Assembly (NCBI GenBank): GCA_003663175.1
Contig: QMZM01000005.1
Location: 1 to 26,464 of the forward strand
DNA: 26,464 bases
Source: Candidatus Altarchaeales archaeon
GTDB lineage: Archaea; Altiarchaeota; Altiarchaeia; IMC4; QMZM01
Reading direction: 5' to 3'
The notes beneath the pieces are model-generated. The model did not search any database. It had not been told where the DNA came from and saw only the letters and a list, made by a program, of their open reading frames with translations. The position numbers were made by a program, and so were the translations under genes. Numbering within the stretch: position 1 is the first letter of the stretch; the number at the start of each line of letters is the position of its first letter. This document shows, piece after piece, positions 1-7,737 of the stretch.

Positions 1-21
1 GAATTATTAATAGATATATAT

Positions 22-95
22 GGGCCCGTGGGGTAGTCTGGATATCCTAGGGGACTTCGGATCCCCGGACCCGGGTTCGAATCCCGGCGGGCTCG
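22..95 (+). tRNA. tRNA-Arg (anticodon UCG)
   Basis: The sequence folds as a full cloverleaf. The acceptor stem GGGCCCG (22-28) pairs with CGGGCTC (88-94), followed by discriminator G95. The anticodon stem GGGGA/TCCCC encloses the loop CTTCGGA, with anticodon TCG at 57-59, which reads CGA arginine codons. The T arm is CCGGG-TTCGAAT-CCCGG with a four-base variable loop. The D stem is weak: G31-C47 positions give one G-U pair, two G-C pairs and an apparent U-U at 13/22. CCA is not encoded, as is common in archaea. No intron is seen. Only 21 bases of 5' flank lie in the window, so its promoter is probably mostly outside. Confidence 0.95.
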
Positions 96-124
96 TTAAT
101 CACGAAAGATGTTATTACGACAGG

Positions 125-1384
125 TTAGATTTCAATCACATCTCCAACCTCGGGAACATAGACCTTCTCGCATATTGTTGTGAGAAATTTTCCAAGTTCT
201 GTTGCAGGTTCTTGGTCGCCATGCACAACAAATGCAATCTCTGGATTTACATCCCTTGCAATTCTCTCCAATGAATTCCTCCCCGCATGCGCAGAAAAAT
301 CAAACTGATGTTTTTCCATCTTAACAGAAATTTTTTTATTGTTGGATTCATCCACAATGTAGCCATTCTCCATAAGCAATCTACCATTCGTTCCCTCAAC
401 TTGATAACCAGTAAGGATGACACTGCTCTTCTTATCATTCTTTAATTTTTGGATATATCTAAGGATTGGTCCGCCATTAAGCATTCCGGCCGTCGTTACA
501 ATTATGGATGGCTTAAGGATAGCCTTCCTCCTCTCCTCATTATTAGTTATCCACCTTGCTGTGCGTGCAGACTCCTTAAGCAGTTCGGGATTCCTGAGAT
601 ATTTGGGGTACTGCATAAATATCCTCGTTATGTCCTGACCCATACCATCGAGGTAGATCGGATAACTCAGATTTCTTAACATCATTAGCACCTCCTGTGT
701 TCTTCCAACCGCAAATGCTGCAATTACCGCAATGCCCTTCCTTCTTAGAGTTTCATCCACAACATCAATAAATTCCCTCTCCAATTCCTTCCTATTTGGA
801 TGTATTTTGTTTCCATAAGTGGATTCAATTATAAGGATATCTGCTCTCGGCACCCTTGCTCCCCGCTGTAGGTATGTATCGACCGTCTTTATGTCTCCAG
901 TATAAAGGATTTTCAAATCATCCATCTCTATCAATATGGATGCACTGCCAGGTATATGACCCGCATCGATCATCTCAAATGAGATATTTTTCCTTAATTT
1001 TACTTTTTCTCCATAATTAACACAAATTTCAGATTTCCGCATTTCATTTATGTCATTATTTGTATAGATTTCCTTCTCCCGCCTCAATTTATTTATCTTA
1101 ACCGAATCTCTTTGAAGCATATGAGATATCTCAAATGTTATATCTGTCGAGTAAATTGGCAGTCTATTTTTTCTATACAATGCTGGGACCATGCCCGAGT
1201 GATCAAGATGTGCATGGGACAATATTAATGCGTCAGTATGTTCTGGAAGCACCGGACATCCATCATCCTGCCTTAACTTTACACCGCAATCCAACATAAG
1301 AGAAAAATTCTCAAATTCAATCTGAATGCATGACCTTCCGACCTCTCTTGCCCCACCATGGAAACTGAATTTAATTTTTATCAC
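125..1384 (-). CDS. beta-CASP metallo-beta-lactamase ribonuclease, aCPSF2 type
   Basis: Predicted cytoplasmic zinc-dependent RNase of the archaeal CPSF/RNase J superfamily, acting in RNA 3'-end processing or decay. The metallo-beta-lactamase signature SHAHLDH gives H57, H59, D61 and H62. Further metal ligands are H143 (AGHIPGS) and D164 (YTGDIKT). The beta-CASP motifs follow: E187 in ESTYGN (motif A), H366 in FSAHAGR (B) and H388 in VVHGD (C). At 419 residues it has no N-terminal KH domains, so it fits the short aCPSF2-like class rather than aCPSF1 (about 630 residues); assignment within the superfamily is by length and motif only. The start is a GTG; no in-frame ATG lies just upstream. It is transcribed divergently from the LOR/SDH gene and converges on the tRNA-Arg gene. 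Confidence 0.88.
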   Translation of the reverse strand: MIKIKFSFHGGAREVGRSCIQIEFENFSLMLDCGVKLRQDDGCPVLPEHTDALILSHAHLDHSGMVPALYRKNRLPIYSTDITFEISHMLQRDSVKINKLRREKEIYTNNDINEMRKSEICVNYGEKVKLRKNISFEMIDAGHIPGSASILIEMDDLKILYTGDIKTVDTYLQRGARVPRADILIIESTYGNKIHPNRKELEREFIDVVDETLRRKGIAVIAAFAVGRTQEVLMMLRNLSYPIYLDGMGQDITRIFMQYPKYLRNPELLKESARTARWITNNEERRKAILKPSIIVTTAGMLNGGPILRYIQKLKNDKKSSVILTGYQVEGTNGRLLMENGYIVDESNNKKISVKMEKHQFDFSAHAGRNSLERIARDVNPEIAFVVHGDQEPATELGKFLTTICEKVYVPEVGDVIEI

Positions 1385-1485
1385 CCACCATTTACAGAAT
1401 TTCTACTTATGATACCAACCAACACGGGTGGTCGCACACCTCCCACAATAATAAAGTATAATACTTAGTAATTAATAAATCAACG

Positions 1486-1508
1486 GATTTAATATAATAA
1501 TATAAATC
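1486..1508 (+). promoter_or_regulatory. TATA-type promoter for the LOR/SDH gene
   Basis: A run of A/T with the core AATAATATAAATC sits about 35-50 bases before the ATG at 1543, which would give a transcript with a short leader of about 15-20 bases. An AAAGGA element (1535-1540) just before the ATG may serve as a ribosome site, although spacing is tight. This is by eye; archaeal TATA boxes are hard to separate from AT-rich background. Confidence 0.4.
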
Positions 1509-1542
1509 GATTGCGTGTAATAATGTAAATTTCAAAAGGAAA

Positions 1543-2778
1543 ATGAAATATACGGAGATAATTGAACTTAAGGGGCATATTATCGATTCTTTGATTCTTC
1601 CCAGGGTTCTAGATACCATAATGGATATGAATGGCGATTTTGAGATACTGCAGTTGGATGTAGGGAAAACAAAAACGGATGAAAGTTATTGCAAAATAAA
1701 GGTAGAAGGCACAAAGGAGTTGTTTGATGAATTGGAGATTTTGGGGGCGTTATTGCCAAGAAAGGAGGTAAAAACAAAACCAGCCCCCGCAGATAATGTC
1801 CTACCAGATGATTTCTATGGAACGACCAATCATCCGACTTATGTTTATCTTAATGGAAAATGGATACCTGTAAGGAATTTGGAGATGGATTGTGTTATTG
1901 TTATAGATGATAATAATAACCCAATATGTAAAAGACAAGGTCTTGTTAAGAAGGGTGATAGGGTTGTCGTTGGTTCAGACGGAATAAGGGTAGAGGCACC
2001 AGAGAGACCGAGAGAACCGGAGGATATATTTGGATTTATGTTTTCGGATATATCCGCAGAAAAACCCGTTAATTCATATATAAGGGATTTGGCATTAGAG
2101 ATGAAAAAAATGAGGGATGATAAAAAGGCAATAGCACATGTTGTTGGTACCGCAATAGCACATACCGGAGCAGATGAGGCTTTTGCAGAACTGATAAGGA
2201 TGGGTTATGTCCAGGTTGTGTTCACCGGTAATGGTTTTGCAACAATGGATATCGAAAAACAACTCTATGGAACAACCCTGGGGATGGATAAGAAAACGGG
2301 CAGGGTTTTAAAGAGGGGATATAAGAATCACCTTGTGGCAATCAATGAGATATGGAAGGCTGGCAGTATAAAGAATGCTGTAGAGAAGGGCATAATCAAG
2401 GGTGGTGTGATGTACGAATGTGTAAAGAATAATGTTCCTTATGTGATTGCTGGTTCTATTAGGGATGATGGTCCATTACCAGATACTATCACCGATGTAA
2501 TGGTGGCTCAGGATGAAATGAGAAAGTATATACAAAATATAGATATGTGCATTATATATGCATCAATGCTACATGGAATTGCGGTAGGGAATATGCTCCC
2601 ATCAAGGGTTAAAACAGTTGCGATAGATATCAATCCATATGTGGTAACAAGACTTCAGGATAGAGGAACCACGCAGGCTCTCGGTCTGGTTACAGACCCG
2701 GGGGTTTTGTTACCATTATTGGTTCAAGAAATCAAGAAAATTGAATCTGACATGGGGGAACAAACTGGAGAGAGTTAA
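1543..2778 (+). CDS. LOR/SDH-domain protein (TIGR00300 family), probable archaeal ornithine cyclodeaminase
   Basis: 411 residues. The first ~110 residues match the LOR/SDH conserved region found beside lysine-oxoglutarate reductase/saccharopine dehydrogenase. The C-terminal ~220 residues look like a nucleotide-binding Rossmann-type domain, with conserved stretches such as HVVGTAIAHTGADEA, FTGNGFATMDIE and VAIDINPYVVTRL. A Methanococcus member of this family is annotated as an NAD-dependent ornithine cyclodeaminase, making proline and ammonia from ornithine; cyanobacterial ArgZ/AgrE proteins carry a homologous C-terminal part. The function here is by family and may instead be an uncharacterised reductase or deaminase. 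It has its own promoter and ends 14 bases from the convergent 151-aa gene. Confidence 0.7.
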   Translation: MKYTEIIELKGHIIDSLILPRVLDTIMDMNGDFEILQLDVGKTKTDESYCKIKVEGTKELFDELEILGALLPRKEVKTKPAPADNVLPDDFYGTTNHPTYVYLNGKWIPVRNLEMDCVIVIDDNNNPICKRQGLVKKGDRVVVGSDGIRVEAPERPREPEDIFGFMFSDISAEKPVNSYIRDLALEMKKMRDDKKAIAHVVGTAIAHTGADEAFAELIRMGYVQVVFTGNGFATMDIEKQLYGTTLGMDKKTGRVLKRGYKNHLVAINEIWKAGSIKNAVEKGIIKGGVMYECVKNNVPYVIAGSIRDDGPLPDTITDVMVAQDEMRKYIQNIDMCIIYASMLHGIAVGNMLPSRVKTVAIDINPYVVTRLQDRGTTQALGLVTDPGVLLPLLVQEIKKIESDMGEQTGES

Positions 2779-2792
2779 AGAAGACCACCTCG

Positions 2793-3248
2793 TTAATCGA
2801 AAGATAAATAGAGATGTTCAATATCGTTCTCTAGTATCTCGCGGGCATCTGACACCATCTCTCTGATTACATCTTCATCCACTAAGCCCTCGTCAACATA
2901 TTTCCTATCGAATGCCAGAGATATGTGGAATGCATGAACATCTGTTCCATGACCCTCCTCCACGATTCTCTGCAGATTTTCTACCCTCTCCAGAATAATG
3001 TCTGGAATCTTGCTTATAATAAATGGACTGTTCAATACAGTATTTATATTATTTAATTCGCTGTGAATATCGATTGACTGAATAATGATATGGGCACCAT
3101 AGTCCTCGCCAATCCTCTTTAAATTCCTAATCAACTCCTCTCTATTGCCTATATGGGTTATTATATATGCGCCAAACACAATTTCTTTATCATGAATTAG
3201 ATATGAAATCTCCCTTATAATCTTTTTCAAATAGTCTAATAATGTCAT
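2793..3248 (-). CDS. Hypothetical protein, 151 aa
   Basis: No family recognised. The protein is soluble, with no signal peptide, no membrane segment and no cysteines. It looks like an alpha/beta fold: an N-terminal helix, a strand KEIVFGAYIITHIG, a helix, a second strand AHIIIQSIDIHSE, then the segment GTDVHAFHISLAFD followed by a very acidic helical C-terminus. Histidines in the middle strand and in DVHAFHIS are candidate functional residues. The ATG lacks a Shine-Dalgarno site. It lies 62 bases downstream of ilvE on the same strand and is probably the last gene of that run. It is conserved in reading frame and density with its neighbours, so it is likely real. Confidence 0.72.
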   Translation of the reverse strand: MTLLDYLKKIIREISYLIHDKEIVFGAYIITHIGNREELIRNLKRIGEDYGAHIIIQSIDIHSELNNINTVLNSPFIISKIPDIILERVENLQRIVEEGHGTDVHAFHISLAFDRKYVDEGLVDEDVIREMVSDAREILENDIEHLYLSFD

Positions 3249-3310
3249 TTTAATTTTTAATCATACCTTTTTAGAGATAATGAGTAGGGACAGATGATGA
3301 GTATTTCCAC

Positions 3311-4225
3311 TTATACAAATTCAAGCCACTCCCTATATCTCGAGTCCTTCCCCTGAACTATATCAAAGAATTTCTTCTGTATCTTCTTAGTTATGGGACC
3401 TGGATCTCCAATCTCTATGCCATCTATCTGCCTTATTGGTGTTATCTCCGCCGCGGTCCCGGTAAAGAAACATTCATCTGCATTATATAGCATACCCCTT
3501 ACTATGTCCGTCTCCACAACCTCAATCCCAAAATCACTTGCAATTCTTATCACGGAATTCCTCGTTATCCCCGGCAAAATGCTTGCATATTCTGGTGGTG
3601 TGAAGAGTGTCGAATTCTTTACTATGAACAGATTCTCTCCCGGACCCTCGGAGACAAATCCCCTAAAGTCCAGCATGATCGCTTCATCATAACCAGAATC
3701 CAATGCTTCTAATTTTGCCAATATTGAATTTATATACTGCCCAGTTGCCTTTGCACAGGATGGCAATACATTTGGGGATATTCTTTGGAATGATGAAATC
3801 TTTGCCTTTATCCCCTTTTTTAGACCCTCCTCTCCAAGATATGTTCCCCATGGCCATACCGCAATTCCAACATCAATTGGGGCATTTAATGGATTTAGAC
3901 CCATCTCACCATAGCCCCTGAACACTATGGGTCTTATATAACATTCATTTAATCCATTTTCCTTTATGAGAGTTTTTATTGCATCACATAATTCATTCCT
4001 CGAATATGGGATTTCCATCCTATAAAGCCTTGCAGAATCGAATAGTCTGTCTATATGTTCCCTCAATCTAAATATTGCCGGTCCTTGCTTTGTATTATAG
4101 CATCTTATACCCTCAAACACACCGGAACCATAGTGGAGTGCATGGGTCAGTAAATGAATCTTTGCATCATCCCAGTCGATGATTTTGCCATTCAACCATA
4201 TCTTCTTTACCCTCGGAATTGGCAT
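3311..4225 (-). CDS. ilvE: Branched-chain amino acid aminotransferase
   Basis: PLP fold-type IV transaminase interconverting leucine, isoleucine and valine with their 2-oxo acids. It has the N-terminal WLNGK and HYGSGVFEGIR motifs, the PLP lysine in SCAKATGQY (residue 159 from the chosen start), the SEGPGENLF motif, LPGITR, and the diagnostic FFTGTAAEITPI. 304 residues, normal for IlvE. The longest frame begins with a TTG at 4234, but ATG 4225 has a TGAGGT Shine-Dalgarno site nine bases upstream that abuts the TTG, so the ATG is preferred. It lies 71 bases after purM on the same strand and carries three AAATCTG-like repeats in its leader. Confidence 0.95.
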   Translation of the reverse strand: MPIPRVKKIWLNGKIIDWDDAKIHLLTHALHYGSGVFEGIRCYNTKQGPAIFRLREHIDRLFDSARLYRMEIPYSRNELCDAIKTLIKENGLNECYIRPIVFRGYGEMGLNPLNAPIDVGIAVWPWGTYLGEEGLKKGIKAKISSFQRISPNVLPSCAKATGQYINSILAKLEALDSGYDEAIMLDFRGFVSEGPGENLFIVKNSTLFTPPEYASILPGITRNSVIRIASDFGIEVVETDIVRGMLYNADECFFTGTAAEITPIRQIDGIEIGDPGPITKKIQKKFFDIVQGKDSRYREWLEFV

Positions 4226-4234
4226 TTCGATCAA

Positions 4235-4240
4235 ACCTCA
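4235..4240 (-). promoter_or_regulatory. Shine-Dalgarno site deciding the ilvE start
   Basis: TGAGGT on the minus strand, nine bases before ATG 4225 and directly abutting the alternative TTG at 4234. Only the ATG has workable spacing. Confidence 0.6.
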
Positions 4241-4241
4241 T

Positions 4242-4264
4242 AAATCTGAAAAATCTGTAAATCT
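4242..4264. repeat. Three short AAATCTG repeats in the ilvE leader
   Basis: AAATCTG at 4242-4248 and 4251-4257, then AAATCTT at 4258-4264 (plus strand). They lie between a likely TATA region (about 4265-4290, read on the minus strand) and the ilvE Shine-Dalgarno site, near the expected transcription start. They could be a repressor site, but the DNA around is very AT-rich and a chance origin is possible. Confidence 0.4.
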
Positions 4265-4296
4265 TTATTTTATTTAAAATTTTTATTAAAAAAGGT

Positions 4297-5307
4297 TTAT
4301 AAAGTTATTTCACTTCCATTCCTCACTATTCTGATTGAATGTTCCTCAACAATATGACCGATCTTCATTATTTCAAATCTCCTGGCATATCTCTTTAGAA
4401 TCTCTTCTGCATCATTCTCTTTAACGACCATGCATAGTCCGATTCCCATATTGAATGTCCTATACATCTCTTTATCTGAAATTTTACCTTCCTCCTGAAT
4501 CCTTCGGAATATTGGTTGTGGAGGTGGTAGATTGTCAAGATAAAAACCAAATTTTGTTATCCTTAATAAATTTCTCAGCCCCCCGCCGGTTATATGTGCA
4601 ATGCCAAGAATATCGAACCCCTTGGATAACTCGAGGAATTCCGGTACATAAATTCTCGTTGGAACTAAGAGGTCAACCCATGCGTTCTTTGGCAATACCC
4701 TTCTTGCAAGCGTCAATCCATTTGAGTGTATTCCCGAGCTTCTAAAGCCCAATACCGCATCTCCCGGAGAGATTCTATCTCCGGTTATTATCTTATTTAT
4801 ACTTAATATTCCGATTGCAGTTCCAACCAAATCAAATCCAAATTTATCAATTCCCTTTATGATCTCCGGGAGTGTTGCTATCTCACCACCAACGATCGCG
4901 ATTCCTGCCCTTTTTGCCCCCTCATACATTCCGATTGAAATCTCTCTCATGATCTTCGGATCAATATAGGTTGCTCCAATATAATCGACCATCGCTATCG
5001 GCTCTGCACCAACACAAATTAAATCATTCACATTCATTGCAACGAGGTCTATTCCAACGGTATCATATCTATTTAATTCCCGAGCGACCAATACCTTTGA
5101 GCCGACGCCATCCATTGATATTGCAAGTGCGTTTCCATTTCCGATATCGATCAAATTGGCAAATTTTCCGATATCTTCTATAACATTGCCGATCCTTTTT
5201 CTGCGAAATTTAAATGTCCTCTCAACTATACTCTTTATCTTCTTTATTGCTAGTTCTTCTCTCTCAATACTAACGCCGGATTTTGTATATGTCATTCCCT
5301 CGGTCAT
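4297..5307 (-). CDS. purM: Phosphoribosylformylglycinamidine cyclo-ligase (AIR synthase)
   Basis: Fifth step of purine synthesis: FGAM + ATP to aminoimidazole ribonucleotide. Recognised by the PurM/ThiL-fold motifs MDGVGSKV, VAMNVNDLICVGAEP, IVGGEIATLPE, GFRSSGIHSNGL and HITGGGL. The longest frame opens at a TTG (5331) inside hxlB. ATG 5307 is chosen because it lies one base after the hxlB stop and four bases after an AGGGAT Shine-Dalgarno site, giving 336 residues beginning MTEGMTYTKSG. The next ATG, at 5295, would give the family-typical MTYxxxGV N-terminus and cannot be excluded. It is tightly coupled to hxlB upstream. No other purine gene is in the window. Confidence 0.95.
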   Translation of the reverse strand: MTEGMTYTKSGVSIEREELAIKKIKSIVERTFKFRRKRIGNVIEDIGKFANLIDIGNGNALAISMDGVGSKVLVARELNRYDTVGIDLVAMNVNDLICVGAEPIAMVDYIGATYIDPKIMREISIGMYEGAKRAGIAIVGGEIATLPEIIKGIDKFGFDLVGTAIGILSINKIITGDRISPGDAVLGFRSSGIHSNGLTLARRVLPKNAWVDLLVPTRIYVPEFLELSKGFDILGIAHITGGGLRNLLRITKFGFYLDNLPPPQPIFRRIQEEGKISDKEMYRTFNMGIGLCMVVKENDAEEILKRYARRFEIMKIGHIVEEHSIRIVRNGSEITL

Positions 5308-5308
5308 T

Positions 5309-5923
5309 TTAATCCCTAATATGTCGCTCAATAATGTTTCTCATGGGAATCCTCTTAAATCTACCAATCGCACTTACCAATGTCTCTTGGAAGAGATACG
5401 CCATTGTCTCAAATTCACCACCACCATAGAAGAATTTCTCCCTTTCCGATTCAGATGTTAATTGTGCCTCAAGATAGTCCCAACCCCTCCTCTTCTCTAA
5501 GCCCCCGGGGAGAATGAAAATTATGTCCGAATTCTTAGCCAATGTGCTATTTCTGTAGGATGTTATCGAGATCACTGAGGCATTATCTCTCTTTGCTCTT
5601 TTTGCAACCTCCACAACCTCAGATGTTTCTCCAGAGCCAGAGAACAATATCACAACATCATTGGGTCTTATCCTTTCCTTAACAACATCACCAATAAACC
5701 AGACATTATAGTCAAAGTGCTTCAATCTCAATGCGAGGCTAATGGCGGCATTTGCAGACCTTCCCTTTCCATAGAGATGAATCGCCCTGCTCCCCTCAAT
5801 TAAATCAAAAATATCATCCAATTCTTTCCTCTGAGTTTCGAATATCCTTGGATAATTCTTCATATATTCTGGAATAAATTTTGCCCATTCAATTGCAAAA
5901 TCTGAGAATTTTTTATTACCCAT
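5309..5923 (-). CDS. hxlB: 6-phospho-3-hexuloisomerase-like SIS-domain protein
   Basis: SIS-fold sugar-phosphate isomerase expected to interconvert hexulose 6-phosphate and fructose 6-phosphate, the partner step to the Hps half of the Fae-Hps protein at 8886-10070. Visible signs are the phosphosugar-binding YGKGRSANAA (51-60) and FSGSGETSEV (94-103) and the C-terminal IIERH, which matches the IIKRH end of methanogen PHI proteins; GEFE stands where PHI usually has MGTTFE. At 204 residues it is slightly longer than typical because of an insertion near residues 143-168. The low-probability alternative is another SIS isomerase. It starts 17 bases after tatD and without a Shine-Dalgarno site, suggesting translational coupling; purM follows directly. 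Confidence 0.78.
   Translation of the reverse strand: MGNKKFSDFAIEWAKFIPEYMKNYPRIFETQRKELDDIFDLIEGSRAIHLYGKGRSANAAISLALRLKHFDYNVWFIGDVVKERIRPNDVVILFSGSGETSEVVEVAKRAKRDNASVISITSYRNSTLAKNSDIIFILPGGLEKRRGWDYLEAQLTSESEREKFFYGGGEFETMAYLFQETLVSAIGRFKRIPMRNIIERHIRD
5312..5317 (-). promoter_or_regulatory. Shine-Dalgarno site for purM inside the end of hxlB
   Basis: AGGGAT on the minus strand within the last codons of hxlB, four bases before ATG 5307. It supports this start over the TTG at 5331. Confidence 0.5.
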
Positions 5924-5940
5924 TTTATGGTGATAGAATT

Positions 5941-6690
5941 TCAGAATTGGAGATTAAAAAATGACATTGCATTCTTTGTCGTTACTTCCGCAATTTCTTC
6001 AATGTCAATATTCTTTATCTCTGAAATCTTCTTAAGACTCATTTTTATGTTTATTGGCTCATTCCTCGTCCTCGGCACCGGGGAGAGATAGGGGGCATCA
6101 CTCTCTAAGACGATATTCTCTAATGGAATCTCCCTTACAAGTTTTTGTTTTTGTTTTGAATATACGACTGATGTTGGAATTGAAATCAAACATCCAATGG
6201 AAATTGCCTTCTCCGCTTGTCTTAGATTTCCGGAGAAGCAGTGTAATAACGCCCCCATATCATACTCGATTAATTTTTCAATAACATCGTTCTCGGCATC
6301 CCTCGAATGAATTACCAATGGAAGATTTAATTCTATTGATAAATCCATAAATTTCTCGAAGTTCTCCATCTCTAATTTTCTCTTTTCCCCGTCTCTTACC
6401 CAATAATAATCCAGACCAACCTCCCCAATACCAACTATTTCATCTCTATATCTTCTAATTAAATTTATTACTTCACAAATGACATTCCCGTCAAATTCCT
6501 GTGGACTTAGACCGAGGGTTGCAAGGACATTTTCATACCTCTCAGACAATGATAGCGTTCTCTCAATTCCCTCTGGACCTAAACCAGAATTTATTATTAT
6601 GATATCCTCCTTAGATGCCCTCTCAATCACATATTCTCTGTCATTATCAAACTGGGGAAAATCGAGATGAGAATGCACATCGATTAGCAT
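5941..6690 (-). CDS. tatD: TatD-family metal-dependent hydrolase (DNase)
   Basis: TIM-barrel metallohydrolase of the TatD family, whose members are 3'-5' exonucleases or deoxyribonucleases; the exact archaeal substrate is unknown. All expected ligands are visible: H6 and H8 in DVHSHLD, E90 in GIGEVGLDYYW, H128 in VIHSRDA, H150 in LLHCFSG and D198 in LESDAPYLSP. 249 residues is normal. Its ATG follows the htpX stop by one base with no Shine-Dalgarno site, so it is probably translated by reinitiation after htpX. Confidence 0.93.
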   Translation of the reverse strand: MLIDVHSHLDFPQFDNDREYVIERASKEDIIIINSGLGPEGIERTLSLSERYENVLATLGLSPQEFDGNVICEVINLIRRYRDEIVGIGEVGLDYYWVRDGEKRKLEMENFEKFMDLSIELNLPLVIHSRDAENDVIEKLIEYDMGALLHCFSGNLRQAEKAISIGCLISIPTSVVYSKQKQKLVREIPLENIVLESDAPYLSPVPRTRNEPINIKMSLKKISEIKNIDIEEIAEVTTKNAMSFFNLQF

Positions 6691-6691
6691 T

Positions 6692-7672
6692 TTATTGGGT
6701 CCGAGTTATTCCGGATCGGGTGGATGTTGTTTGCAGGGTTGAGAGATACCTTATTCTATTGAGCATATTTGGATGCGTACTCAGCAACTCCATTATCTTA
6801 TCCGCAGTACTTAATTTTATCTTTCTCCTCCTTAACTGTGCCAATTCCCTCTCGTCAATTGTTCCACTCATATCAATATCCAACTCGCCGATCTCTTGAA
6901 TCTCTTTGTATGCTTTCGATGGGTCATTCAGAAAGAACGCCTTAAAGCCTTCAACCTGTCTTACAAGACTCCTTGGCGTCTTGGCACTTCCGTATACGAT
7001 CTTATACAGGGCAGATGCAAGATAATGAGGTGGATTTCCTAAAGCAACACTTCCCTTGTCTGCATAATATTCCCTTATTCTTGAACCGTACAAAACGAGC
7101 ATATTTGTCAGAAAGTATAATAAAAATGCAAACAGTCCAATGATGGCTGTATTTCCCCTTCTATTATCGCCAAAGAATAAGAAATTCCATGCTAAATACC
7201 AGCATATCATCGGTATTACAGAAAGCATTGTCATTACCATCACATCCCTGTTCTTTATATGTGAAATTTCATGTCCCAAAACCGCTTTTAATTCCTCCCT
7301 GCTTAATATCTCTCTAATCCCCTCAGTAATGCAAATTCTTCCATCAGAAATTGACCTACCAAATGCAAATGCGTTTGGAATCCCCAATCTCGAGATTCCA
7401 ATCCTCGGCTTCTTTATTCCCGCGTTCCTCGCGAGTTCAGAAACCATTTGATGCAATTCGGGTTCTTCCTCCTCGGAAACATATCTTATACCCATTGCAA
7501 ATTCAATCATGTATGGGCTAGCTATGTATTGAATAAAGAGCATAATAAAGGCAAGAATTCCGTAAGCAATAAAACTACCCACGCCAAGATACTGCCCAAC
7601 TATAACAAATAATGCATATAAAATTGCAAATAACAATCCGATAAGTAGATACATGCGCATCTGTAGATACAT
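6692..7672 (-). CDS. htpX: HtpX-family membrane zinc metalloprotease with an EF-hand-like loop
   Basis: M48 membrane protease expected to degrade misfolded membrane proteins. Two N-terminal membrane helices (about 8-28 and 33-54) are followed by the zinc site HEISH (134-138), two more helices (about 144-167 and 175-196), and the third zinc ligand E201 in REYYADKG. 326 residues. Near the C-terminus, residues 265-276 read DIDMSGTIDERE, an exact match to the EF-hand calcium-loop pattern DxDxSGxIxxxE, and the conserved STHPNMLNRI lies after it. It is preceded by a TATA box 29 bases upstream, so its mRNA may be nearly leaderless. tatD follows after one base. Confidence 0.95.
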   Translation of the reverse strand: MYLQMRMYLLIGLLFAILYALFVIVGQYLGVGSFIAYGILAFIMLFIQYIASPYMIEFAMGIRYVSEEEEPELHQMVSELARNAGIKKPRIGISRLGIPNAFAFGRSISDGRICITEGIREILSREELKAVLGHEISHIKNRDVMVMTMLSVIPMICWYLAWNFLFFGDNRRGNTAIIGLFAFLLYFLTNMLVLYGSRIREYYADKGSVALGNPPHYLASALYKIVYGSAKTPRSLVRQVEGFKAFFLNDPSKAYKEIQEIGELDIDMSGTIDERELAQLRRRKIKLSTADKIMELLSTHPNMLNRIRYLSTLQTTSTRSGITRTQ

Positions 7673-7696
7673 TTTTTACCAATGGTTTATTAAATT

Positions 7697-7705
7697 TATT
7701 TATAG
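7697..7705 (-). promoter_or_regulatory. TATA box for htpX
   Basis: CTATAAATA on the minus strand, centred about 29 bases before ATG 7672, the spacing expected if transcription starts at or just before the start codon. It lies between the scpB stop and htpX, so htpX-tatD-hxlB-purM can be transcribed without scpB. Confidence 0.5.
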
Positions 7706-7709
7706 AATT

Positions 7710-7737
7710 TGTAAATAAAAATCTGTAGATAAAAATC
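7710..7737. repeat. 14-bp tandem duplication at the scpB stop codon
   Basis: TGTAAATAAAAATC (7710-7723) is followed directly by TGTAGATAAAAATC (7724-7737), 13 of 14 identical. The second copy overlaps two bases of the scpB TGA stop (7736-7738, minus strand). It lies just upstream of the htpX TATA box. Confidence 0.75.

Noticed and set aside
1427..1440. Hairpin GGTG-GTCGCA-CACC in the leader of the beta-CASP nuclease
   Set aside because: Only four base pairs with no extension on the transcribed strand; too weak to call a regulatory structure or self-control site.
3294..3357. C/D-box-like small RNA: ATGATGA at 3294-3300 and CTGA near 3354
   Set aside because: Spacing is about right for an archaeal C/D sRNA, but no internal D' or C' box is visible, and the region overlaps the end of ilvE on the other strand. 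Chance is likelier.
3393..3692. 99-residue open frame on the plus strand opposite ilvE
   Set aside because: Lies fully inside the clear ilvE gene on the opposite strand, and its translation has no family features; a shadow frame.
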